Below are positions 36,118 through 45,825 of a stretch of DNA of 57,764 nucleotides, one piece after another. Under the pieces are notes generated by a model. The model saw nothing but the letters and a program-made list of their open reading frames with translations, was not told where the DNA came from and searched no databases. The stretch lies in assembly GCA_001430745.1 (NCBI GenBank), contig KQ482062.1:230304-288067 (forward strand), in the 5' to 3' direction. Position 1 is the first letter of the stretch. Every line of letters begins with the position of its first letter. The DNA is from Auxenochlorella pyrenoidosa (Eukaryota > Chlorophyta > Trebouxiophyceae > Chlorellales > Chlorellaceae). A program made the translations under genes and the position numbers.

Positions 36118-39100
36118 TCAGAACCGGAACTCTGCAGCACAGGTGCGGGGCACAGGAGGGGGCCGCAGCCTCAGAAGCGCGCACGGCCCCAGCGGGCATG
36201 GCACTGGGCCAGAGCAGGAAGCAGCGCCTCACCGGCACCACCCAGGGCCTGGTCAGCACCCGCTTAAGGCGGGCCAGCACCGGCCAGCACCGGTCAGCAC
36301 CCGCTCAAAGCGCGCCAGCACGGGTCAGCACCCACTGAGGGCAGGGCCAGCCCCCACCTGGGTCGCAGTCCATGGACCACAGGAACTTGGTCAGAAGGCT
36401 CTTGTTGAACACCTTCTCGATGGGCACCTCGTGCCGCTTGCACCTGGGCGGGGCAGGCGCGGCGGGGACAGGAGTCGGATCCGCCCAAGGGGGCAGCGGG
36501 TGCTTGCGGGGCCGAGCCAGCACTGCGCAGCGGCGTGCCACGCTGGCGGGCCAAGGACCAGTGGCACCTGCCCTGCTGTGGGCAGCCCGGCAGTTGGTCT
36601 GGGGCACGCCGGCCCTCGCCCAGACAGGTGCGCTTGTGTGAGGCTGGGCTGGGAGGGAGGCTGTGCGGCTCACCATGCCACCGTGATGCGTGGGTCCAGG
36701 TAGTTGATCTTGGAGGTGCCCAGGGCCACCGTCTTCAGGTCCTCCTTGACCTGTTCCGGGTGAGGGCGGGGGTGGGGGTCGAGGGTTTCAGTGTGCGGCC
36801 GGGGGCGTGGCGCAGGGAGGCGTGAGGTGCGGCGGGTGAGGCCCTCCTCTCTGAGGAAGGCTGAGGTGGAGACGGCGCGCGGAGCGCGGCATGGCGCAAG
36901 CCAGCGCAGGAGAACCCACGGCAGTTTGGGCGCGCGTGCGGCGCAGGCAGCGACTAGTGCGCAGGGCCAGGACGCGCCACCCGGCCCGGCCCCGCCCCGC
37001 GCCGCCCCGCCAGCCCCGCCCCGCCCCCCACCTTGGCCTGGATGCGCGTCCGCTCCAGCTGCTCCCGCTTCTTGGCCAGCTTGTTGGCCACGCTCTCCTC
37101 CTTCCACACCTTGCCGTCCTTGCCCGCCTTGCCCGCCCTGGCCAGCTTCAGCTCCCGCTCCAGATCCTGCGACAGGCGGAGGGGGGTGGGGGTGGGTGGG
37201 TTGGGTTGGGTTGGGTTGGGTTGGGTTGGGGGGGAGGTCGACGTCGGTGGCTCCCAGCATTACACGCGGGTCGCACGATGCAGCCGCCACACATGGGGCG
37301 GTGCGAGCAGCAGCAGGGGGGGCCAGCCCCCGCACCTGCACCTCCTCCTCCAGCGCCGCCAGCTTCTCCTGCATCTTGCCCATCTGCCCCTCGTGCCCCT
37401 TGGGCACCGACCGCTGGTGGTTGCACAGGATGGCCACCTNNNNNNNNNNNNNNNNNNNNNNNNNNNNNNNNNNNNNNNNNNNNNNNNNNNNNNNNNNNNN
37501 NNNNNNNNNNNNNNNNNNNNNNNNNNNNNNNNNNNNNNNNNNNNNNNNNNNNNNNNNNNNNNNNNNNNNNNNNNNNNNNNNNNNNNNNNNNNNNNNNNNN
37601 NNNNNNNNNNNNNNNNNNNNNNNNNNNNNNNNNNNNNNNNNNNNNNNNNNNNNNNNNNNNNNNNNNNNNNNNNNNNNNNNNNNNNNNNNNNNNNNNNNNN
37701 NNNNNNNNNNNNNNNNNNNNNNNNNNNNNNNNNNNNNNNNNNNNNNNNNNNNNNNNNNNNNNNNNNNNNNNNNNNNNNNNNNNNNNNNNNNNNNNNNNCG
37801 AAGGGGCTGAGGGACGGGGTAAAGCGCTCGGCCGCCAGGACACAGAGAAAAGCACACTGGGCTGCAGAGCCAGGTTGGTTGATACACTGGGTTTGACCAG
37901 ACGGGGGCCCACACGCATCCACTCCCACTGCCCCAGTCCCCCACGGCCGCAAAAGCACCACGCCGCCAGGAGGGGCCGGGCAGCAAGGCAGGCGCACCTC
38001 CTTGTTGGCGCGGTTGAAGTGCGCGACGCGGCCATCCACCGTCTCGTCGTTCTCAAACGACTCCTCGAACAGCAGGCGGTCCAGGGTGATGGAGGCGTTG
38101 TAGGTACGGAAGACCTGGCCGGGGGAGGGTGGGAGGGGTGGGGTGGGGTCGGGGGATGATGATGGTGGGGTTAAGGAAGCAGGGGGAGCCGCCGGGCCTG
38201 CGTGGCTGGGAGCGAGGGCGTGCAGGGCTGCAGCGTGGACAGGCCCGGCTGGGCGTGGGGCGTGCCTGCCGAGGCCCAGATGGGCGGCCGCAAAGCTGGG
38301 CAGCCGAGCAGAGAGGGGATGCCGGTGCGGGGGACCCTTGAGCTCTCGGGCGCACCAGTGGCACTGAATCAACCCTGGATCAGCGCTCCTGAGCGCCCCG
38401 CAGGACGCGGCCCCGGCCCGGCCCCCGCCCACCTTGACCGACAGCCCCTCCATCAGGTCCTTGAGCCGCACGTTGAGGTCCTGGGCATCAAAGCACTCAA
38501 ACAGCTGGTCGCCCTCCTTCTTGGCTGCAGTGGGGCAGGCGCCGGGGAGTTGGGGTGTGTGCGTGTGTGTAGGTGGGTGGGAGGGAGGGGTTCAAGTTGG
38601 GGAAAACTGCGCAAGACGCGCGGCCGTGCGTGGCGTGCGTGAACGCTGATGCGCAGCGGGGCCGAGGAAGCAGCGGCGCGGCTTGGGACCGGCGCGCTCA
38701 AGCAGCAGACGCGCGGCGCATCCCTCCCCTGCGCCCCGTGCCGCGCGAGGCGCTCACCCTTGCCCGTCGCGGTCTCCCTCTTGAACAGCTGCACGTTCTT
38801 GAACACCTTGTCCTCCACCTGGAGGAGGGTGGGGTGGGAGGGTTGAAGGGGGGGCCGGGCAGCAGGGCAGGGTAGGCCACGCAAAGTATGGCCAACAGGG
38901 CTGTGGCCACGAACCAGCCTAAGTAAAAGAGCGCATGTCAGCCGCCAGCTGGCAGGCTGCCTCGGGCCCCACCCCGCCCTGCCTGGCGAACAACTGCAGC
39001 GCACACGTCTAACGGCTGGCCCACACCCGGCCCTGTCACGTCCGGCAGCAGAGAGGACGGGGCTGCCAGCCTGTCGCGCCCGCGGCGCTCACCTCGACCG

Positions 39101-42100
39101 TGTTTTCGTAGCGCATCGAGTCCTTGCCCAGGAAGTCAAACCTGATGTGGTTGGGCTCGATGCACTCCACATTCTCCACCTGCGCGCGAGTGCAGGGTGT
39201 GGACAGAAGGGTGAGGCGGATGCAGAATGGCGGGCAGCAGCCGTGCATCTGCAGGCGGCTGCTTCAATCGTGCCCACCCAGCACCCAGTGCCCGCCAGGC
39301 GCGCTGCAAGCCCGCCCCCCCAACTTGATCCCAACCCCCGCCCCAACCCCCCCGCCCGCTGAGCGCGCCTTAAGGGTGCAGCAGCCCACTGTGTCGGCCT
39401 CGTCCTCGTCCTTCTCGTGCCCCGCACGCAGCGCCAGTTTGTCGATGAAGTACAGGGCGGTGGCCATCTGTGGTGCGCCGATTGGGTGGTGCGGGTGGAG
39501 GGGGAGTTCAAGGGTGTTTTGTGGGTGTGCATGCACCAAACAGCATGCGCGGGTGGGGGTGTGGGGTGGCGCAGGCGGTGGGGTGCCTGCCGCCCTGCTC
39601 TCGGCTCGTGCGCAGGCCAGGTGCTGCGCCAGCGCCCCGGGCCCGGGACAGCACCAGCAAACGCCGCCCGCTCCGTCTGCCGCAGCGCAGCACCCGCGCC
39701 CGCCGGTACCTCCAGTGCCGGGGAGCTGCCCAAAGTACTGCGCACGCCCCGCCCCACCTGCCGCTCGGCGCGGTCCTTGGAGTCCCAGTTGCGCTGGTAC
39801 GTCTCGCGGATGCTGCCAATGTACTCCTTGAGCTTGCGCGCCTTCTCATACCTGCGCGGGAGCCGGGGCGCGGCCGGGCCAGCGCTGTCGCACCACATCC
39901 GGGGCGCCTGCCAACCATGCTTTGGACGCCTGCCTGCCCACCGAGCTGTCAGAGCACAAGGGGGGAGGGGCGCCCTGTGCAGCGCCTGCTAGACCCCCCA
40001 GGTCCGCCCCGCGGGCCGCCCTGCCGCCCCCCTCACTTCTCCTTGTCACTGTCGGTCTTCCACGTGGAGTTGGCTGCCAGGAAGACGTACCTGCGCAGAG
40101 AGAGGGCAGGCCCAGGCGCAGGTGCGGCGGTCGGTCGGTCATGTGAGGTCTTTGGCCTACCCTTCCCGAGGCGCTGCAGCGCGGACGCTGCCCGCTGCTG
40201 CAGGCCCGCCCAACCGGCGCGGCCGGGCGGCGCGGCGTCAGCCCCCATTCCCAGGCCCTCCCTCCATTGTACTTTCCTCCCCCGCCCCCCTCACTTGTAC
40301 TCCTTAGTATTGACCGGGTCCCTCCAGTACGCCAGCCAGGTGACCGTCTTGTCGTGCCGCACCTCCTTCCAGCTCTGGCCTGCAGGGGACAAGAGGGAGG
40401 GAGGGAGCCCAGACGGGGGCAGCGGCCGGCTCGGGAGGGAGGGGCAGCGGGCGGTGCCCAGCCCGGTGAATCACGTGAGCGCTGGGCAAGGCACTGGGTC
40501 TGTGTCACAAGTCCCGTTGGGACAGACTTAAGCCTGAGTCCAAACAAGAAGGGGGGCGCCACCCCGGGCGGCCGCCCCCCACCCACCCGGGTACGGGTGC
40601 TCCGGGATGGGCGTCCCCTCTCCGATGTTGATGGTCACGTCCCGCGGGTAGATGCGCTTCTTGATCTTGCCCATCTTGGGGTGCTCGCCGCGCCCGCGGA
40701 ACAGGCCTGGCGGCTCAATGCGGAAGTTGCCCACCTGGAGGGGTGGGGGTGGGGGTGGGGGGGGGGTTAGAATAGGTCGAGGGGTTGGGACAGAGCAACT
40801 GCGTGCGCAGCACCGTGCCATGCCGTGGCAGGCCCCCAAGGCGTGCGCACCACCGGCAGGCGTGGCAACGGGACCGCGAAATAAGCCTGCGAGAACATTG
40901 GACCCGCCCCCGCGGCGCCGCCCCACCTGCTCGCGCCGCCCGTCGATGAGGGCCCACTTGTACTTGGCCTCTGCCTCCTCCTTGCGCCGCTTCAGCTCCG
41001 CCTTCTCCTGCAGGCAGCCCGGCAGCGCAGGGGGCGCCAGCACAGGGCACGTGAGCACGCGCTGACAGCGCAGGGGGCATCAGCACAGGGCCCGTGAGCA
41101 CGACGGCCGACAAACGCGCTGCACTCACGCTGACCGCCGTGCGCTCCTGCTTCAAGCCCCGCCGCCCCTGCCCTGGCCCCTGCCAAGCCCCGGCTGGCCC
41201 ACACCCCTTGCTGGCCGCACCTCCTTGCTCATTTGCTTCTTCTTCTCCCGCTCAGCCATGTGCCACTCGTAGATGGGCGTGAAGTCGCACCTGCAGGAGC
41301 CCAGGCGGGGGGCCAAGTGGTGAGCAGGGCGCTTGCCGCTGCGGCGGCTGCCGGCACGGGTGAAGCCTTGCAGGCTGCATGCGCACGCCTTGCGGGCAGC
41401 GCTCCTGTCTGGCCCGGCGGCGACGACCGCAGTGCGTTGTCCCGCCCGACCCACTTGTCCAGGCTCTTGATCTTGTGGCCGGGCCCCAGCACCTCCTTGA
41501 AGCCCGCCCAGAAGTTGTCCAGGAACGTCTGCTTGTTCATGTAGTCTGTGGCAGGGCAGGAGAGCTGCCTCGTGGGGACGCAGGCCTGCCGGCAGAGCCG
41601 ACAGAGGCCAGCCCAGGGAAGGCCGGCGCTGGGCACAGGCACACCCGGCCCAGCCGCCAATCCAACCAGCAGCTTCTGTGCCCGCTGGCTCCCCCCGCGC
41701 CCGTCTAGAGCCCGTCTAGGGCGTGGCCAACGACCGCCTCTGCCTGCCCTGCAGCCCCCGCTGCCTGTCGAGCTCAGGGCTCAGGGCAGCTGCCCGTCAA
41801 GCCCCCCAAAACACACACACACACATACACACACACACACCCGAGTCCTTCATGGCCGCAAAGAAGGAGGCCACCTCCTCCTGCTCGGGGGTCAGGTCCA
41901 CCGGCACGCCGTCGTACAGCATCTTGACGCCGTGCGGCTCGTACTCAGGGGGGAAGAGCACGCCGCCGTGCTCCAGGGTACTCCACATTTGCTGCAGGCA
42001 GGTGGCCAAGCGAGCGGGCAGGCAGGCAGGCGGTGGCAGCCTGGACTGGCAGCAAGGCAGGCGGGCAGCAGCCGGCGACCTGGGTTGGGCTGGCAGCAAG

Positions 42101-43244
42101 GCAGGCGGGCAGGCACACGGGAGGTCGGACTGGCAGCGGGCCGGCAGCAAGGCCTGGCACTGCAGGCCGGCAAAGGCAGCGGGCACACGAGCCCGTACTT
42201 CTCTTGGTGTGCGGCTTGGAAAAAACCAGACAGCAGTGCTGGACAGCCGCCCCAGATGGCCTGGACGGCCCCGTACCTTGCCGCTGTCGTTCTTGCTGCG
42301 CTTGGAGGAGCGCTCGGGGCCGGCAGAGGACTCCCGGGCCGGCCGCCGCTTCTTCTCTGCCCGCTCAGCGTCCGCCCCCGGCTTGGCCCTCGCCTTCTTC
42401 TCGCCGCCAACTTCAGAGCGCGGCCGCTTGGGCAGCGGCGGCTTGCCAGCTGGAGAGGGTTGGGGAGGAGAGGAGGAACACGGCAGGAGGTGTCGCAGGT
42501 CGCAGGGCAGGGGCTGACTGTAGCCAGACAACGGCGGTTGCAACTTGGTACTGCAGCGAGCAGACTGGCAGGCATTACGCCAATTACGCCGCTCCTCATA
42601 GCCGTGTAGAATAATCACAGCGCACACGCGACGCCGGAGACACACGGACGTGGGCCCCCTTCTGGGCACCCACCTGGCGTGGCCTTCCTGGCCTTGCGTG
42701 CTGCCAGAGGCTGGTCGTCATCCGAGCTGTCATCATCGGCCGCTGGCGTCTCCCGCTTGGGCGCAGCTGGCGGCGCTGCAGGCTTGGGCTTGGGCGGCGG
42801 CTTGGGTGCTGCTGGCAGCGCCTCTGGCTCGTCCAGCAGGGTGCTCCCCCTCTTGGGGACAGCCGGGGCAGCTGGTTTGGGCTTTGCCGCCGCCGCCGGC
42901 GCAGCCGCGGCTGGCTTGGAGGGTCCCGCCGCCGGCCGGGCTGCTGCCGCAGCCTGTGATGGCTTGGCTGCTGCTGCTGCTGCTGCTGCTGCAGGCGCAC
43001 GGGCCGCCAGCGGCACCTCATCCTCGCTGTCGCTGTCGCTCACCACTTGCCGGCCGTGCAGGTGCGCTGCCACCAGCTTGCCGTTGGTGGCGCCGGCTGC
43101 GCCGCCGCTGGCTGGGCGGGGCCCCGTCCCATTGTGCTGAGGTGCTGATGTGCCTGTACCGCCGCTCGGCAGCTCGGGAGCGGGGGCGGCAGGGGCTGCA
43201 GCAGCCCGCTGGGCGAGCGGGACATCGTCCTCAGAGTCGGACAT
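36118..43244 (-). CDS. TOP1: DNA topoisomerase I (type IB)
   Basis: Twenty exons, 795 residues: 43244-42674, 42449-42277, 41991-41841, 41545-41455, 41290-41221, 41007-40927, 40734-40587, 40379-40295, 40090-40037, 39851-39758, 39467-39369, 39179-39093, 38818-38758, 38524-38433, 38114-37998, 37437-37336, 37166-37032, 36750-36674, 36443-36358 and 36131-36118. The enzyme relaxes supercoils by nicking one strand through a 3'-phosphotyrosine. The disordered N-terminus has repeated acidic patches ([22 protein letters not shown]) and Lys-rich nuclear-import-like stretches. The core follows ([47 protein letters not shown]), then a coiled linker and the active site [17 protein letters not shown] (Tyr ~754). 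The last exon encodes only EFRF plus the stop. The N gap lies wholly inside an intron, so the protein appears complete. One intron (donor 39368) is GC-AG. Confidence 0.97.
36251..36350. repeat. three imperfect direct repeats in last TOP1 intron
   Basis: Imperfect copies begin at 36251, 36292 and 36323, each starting GGTCAGCACCC and followed by a GGCGGGCCAGCAC-like segment, inside the intron 36132-36357. Confidence 0.75.
37195..37231. repeat. (GGGTT)n tract in TOP1 intron
   Basis: Five to six consecutive GGGTT units flanked by G runs in the TOP1 intron 37167-37335. The transcribed RNA carries the AACCC strand. It differs from the plant/algal telomere unit TTTAGGG. Confidence 0.9.
37440..37798. 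other. assembly gap (N run) within a TOP1 intron
   Basis: 359 unresolved bases between the TOP1 exons 38114-37998 and 37437-37336. The protein is continuous across them (RANKE then VAILCNHQR), so no coding sequence need be missing. Confidence 1.
40741..40767. repeat. (GGGGGT)n tract in TOP1 intron
   Basis: GGGTGGGGGT repeats with a terminal G run in the TOP1 intron 40735-40926. Confidence 0.85.
41812..41842. repeat. (CA)n microsatellite at TOP1 splice donor
   Basis: A CA dinucleotide run abuts the donor of the exon 41991-41841. On the minus strand the intron begins GTGTGTGT, so the GT donor lies within the microsatellite. Confidence 0.9.
42041..42160. repeat. degenerate TGGCAGCAAGGCAGGCGGGC repeats
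   Basis: Copies of a TGGCAGC-initiated unit start at about 42047, 42091 and 42131 in the TOP1 intron 41992-42276. They are imperfect and about 40 nt apart. Confidence 0.7.
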
Positions 43245-43850
43245 ACTAGCTCTTCCTGCGATCGGAGCACTGTCCAGGATAGTAGCTGCAGCGATCTGAG
43301 CACCGCTCGGCGCCCCGCACCGAGAGAAGCGAAAGCGGGCTGCTCAGAGGCGCGGAGCTTTGCAGAGAACGGGCGTCAAAAGTTGTTCATGCCCGCGCTG
43401 GCAGGTGACAATGCGCGGATGCAGAGGGGCGCCAGGCGTGAAGTGCACGGAACAGACCGCGCCACGACAGCAGTTTCAAGCACTTCCGATTGCGGCTTTC
43501 TCCAGTCGTTCCAAATCTGACAGCTATGCTCGATGCGATGTCGAGCCTGGAGGCCTGCTTCCCCACCTCTGCACCAAGTGCCTTCTCCCTGCCTCCCACT
43601 CTTCACCTTGCCTGTCCCCCATTGCTGTTGGCTCTGCAATGTCAATGTCGCTCGTGTGCGTACTGCTGCTGCAGACTGCAGCCAACCGTCTCCAGGGCAC
43701 CGACAGGAGCGTGTGCAAGGGCGCAGTTTCCGCTCGCCAAGCGACATGAACATTTGCACGCTTGCTAAGGCTGATAAGCACCAAGATAGAACAGCAGAAC
43801 TGATTGCTGCGCTACACAAGTAAACCTGACATCAGAAATGCTGCCCGTGG
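43245..43850. other. intergenic between CCDC113-like gene and TOP1
   Basis: Both genes are on the minus strand. The 606 bp must hold the 3' UTR of the CCDC113-like gene and the TOP1 promoter and 5' UTR. No TGTAA on the minus strand and no coding exon were recognised. Confidence 0.5.
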
Positions 43851-45529
43851 TTAGGTCAGCCCCTGCAGGGCGCGCTTGCCTGCCTGGTATCGCGCCTGGA
43901 GCGCAGCCGCCTGTGCCTGCAGGGCTTTCAACCTCTCCTGCTGCGCCAGCATGTCGGCCAGGCAGCGCCTGTCGGTGACGACCTGCCAGTCCTCAGCAAG
44001 CGTGCTGCGCTCGTGCTGCAGTCGCTCAGCCGTGGCCTTGGCGGCCCTCTGTGTGGAGCGCGCTACCGCCACTGCCGCCTCGGCTGCCTCAACTTGGGCA
44101 GCCAGCGCGGCGCACTGCTGCTGCGCAAAGTGCAGCTTCTCCTTCACGTGGGCGGCAATCTGCAGGGCAGACGGGCGGGAATGAGAGAGGGAGGTGCACA
44201 CTGCTGCCTGCCACCGAGCGTCGCAGCTGCCGGCAGCTGACACGGCACCCTCCGCCTGAACACCCCAGGCTGCATGCCACCACCCATAGCATCGCCAAAC
44301 ATGGCTGTGGGGCCTGCGGGTTGCCACAGCAATGCTACATTTCCTTGCTCCCATACCAGAGCCAGCGCCCCTGCCTCCCCTTCACACCCCCCTGGGCCCC
44401 CTCCCACCTGCACCGTCTGCACCAGCTTGCTGCGGAGCTTGGCCACCTCTGCCCCCCTGGCCTCCCGCTTGGCGGTCAGGGTGGCCGTCTCGATGCGCGC
44501 CTGCTCAAAGTCCACCAGGTGCAGCCCCTCGCAGCTTAGCTGGTCGGCCTCCCTGAGGCGCCGCTCCGCCGCCGCCAGGCGGTGCGCCAAGCGCGCCGCG
44601 GCGGCGCGCAGCGCCCGGCCCCGCGCAGCCTTGGCGGGCTCCTCTGCCAGGAAGCGCTGCAGCGCGGGGTCGGGGATGGCGGCGCGCAGCGCACCTGCCG
44701 CCGCTGCCCTGCTGCCTGCCGCCGCCGTGTCCAGCACAAGGCGCTGGAAGGCGGCGCGCTGCGCGTCTGCAGCCGCCACGGCGGCCGTCAGGCGCGCCCG
44801 CTCGGGCGCCAGCTTGGCGACCGCAGCTGCTGCTGCCGCCTCCCGCTGCGCCACCAGCCGGCTCAGCTGCTGCAGGGCCAGGGTGTAGCGCGTCTGCTGC
44901 TCAGCACCCTCTGTTGTGCTCCTGCCTGCGTCCTGCAGCGACTTGCGGCTGGCCTTGCTGATGCCATCTAGGTACTGCAGGGGCGGGTTGGAGGGCAGAG
45001 TAGGGGGGAGGCGCACCCAGTTGTGAAGGGTTCAAGGTGGCAGGCAAAAACGCCAGTCGCCACGCGCAACATCTGGCAAGTATCCAGCGAACAACGCACC
45101 CACCAGCTTGTCCTGTCTGCAACCCAAGCACCCATTCTGCTGCTGCCTCACCTGGCGCACAAGGCCCTGCAGGCGCTGGTTCTCCTGCAGGAGCTGAGCA
45201 TGCTGCTGCTGCAACGCCGCTGCTGCCTCTGCCGCCTGCTGCTGCTCCAACTGCGCATCTACCTCTGCTACTGCTGCTGCCCCTGCTGCAGGGTGCTGCT
45301 CCAATTGTGCGGCGCCGGTGCAGCATGCTTGCTGCGCCCAGTCCATTTTCAGCGGCGCCACCTGCTCCGCCAATGCTAGGGACACAGAAGCTGTGTCGTC
45401 TTCGCCAAGCACCAATGCAAGCACTGCTTTCTCCTCTACTGTAAACAGTTCGAGCTGCACCGCATCTCCGTCCCCGCAGACCAGTGCTGCGCGCACCGGC
45501 GCCGACGGCGGTCTGGTCATTCGGTGCAT
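43851..45529 (-). CDS. CCDC113: CCDC113/CCDC96-family coiled-coil protein (FAP263-like, ciliary)
   Basis: Three GT-AG exons: 45529-45152, 44974-44408 and 44159-43851, giving 417 residues from the first ATG (a second in-frame ATG is at 45520). Residues ~127-417 are almost entirely coiled coil. The diagnostic stretch runs across the exon 2/3 joint: GLHLVDFEQARIET, AEVAKLRSKLVQTVQ, then IAAHVKEKLHFAQQQ. This matches the conserved block of the CCDC113/CCDC96 domain family (FAP263/FAP184 in Chlamydomonas), axonemal proteins associated with radial-spoke and dynein regulation. The N-terminal ~60 residues are not conserved, and an Ala/Gln-rich helix follows. CCDC96/FAP184 is the main alternative, but that family is longer and usually has an acidic N-terminus. 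It is divergent from the phosphate carrier gene, 296 bp apart. Confidence 0.78.
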
Positions 45530-45825
45530 GGGGACTGCCGCCGTTCAACACGAATGCGATGTCGTGCTTTCCTACTGCAATGACGTGACGGCGGTTTAGC
45601 CGGATAGCGGCGGTCTCGCAAGTCCCGGCACGAGCAAGTCTCCTCGTTGACCGAAGCTAGAGGGCGGGCTGCTGCTTCAGGCAAATTTGGCAGTCTCTTC
45701 TCGACGTAAATCCGGCCAAACGGGATCACCGGCTCACCAGCAGCAAAGGGCGCAGCAGGCAGGACGCAACCGAACACATTCTCCTCCTGTGCGCACCTTT
45801 CACCGCTGCCCGCACACCATCAGCG
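45530..45825. promoter_or_regulatory. short bidirectional promoter between CCDC113-like and phosphate carrier genes
   Basis: Only 296 bp separates divergent start codons, so both promoters and 5' UTRs overlap here. No TATA box was recognised. Confidence 0.6.

Noticed and set aside
37195..37231. Interstitial telomere repeat
   Set aside because: The unit is GGGTT, not the TTTAGGG or TTTTAGGG used by plants and green algae, and the array is very short.
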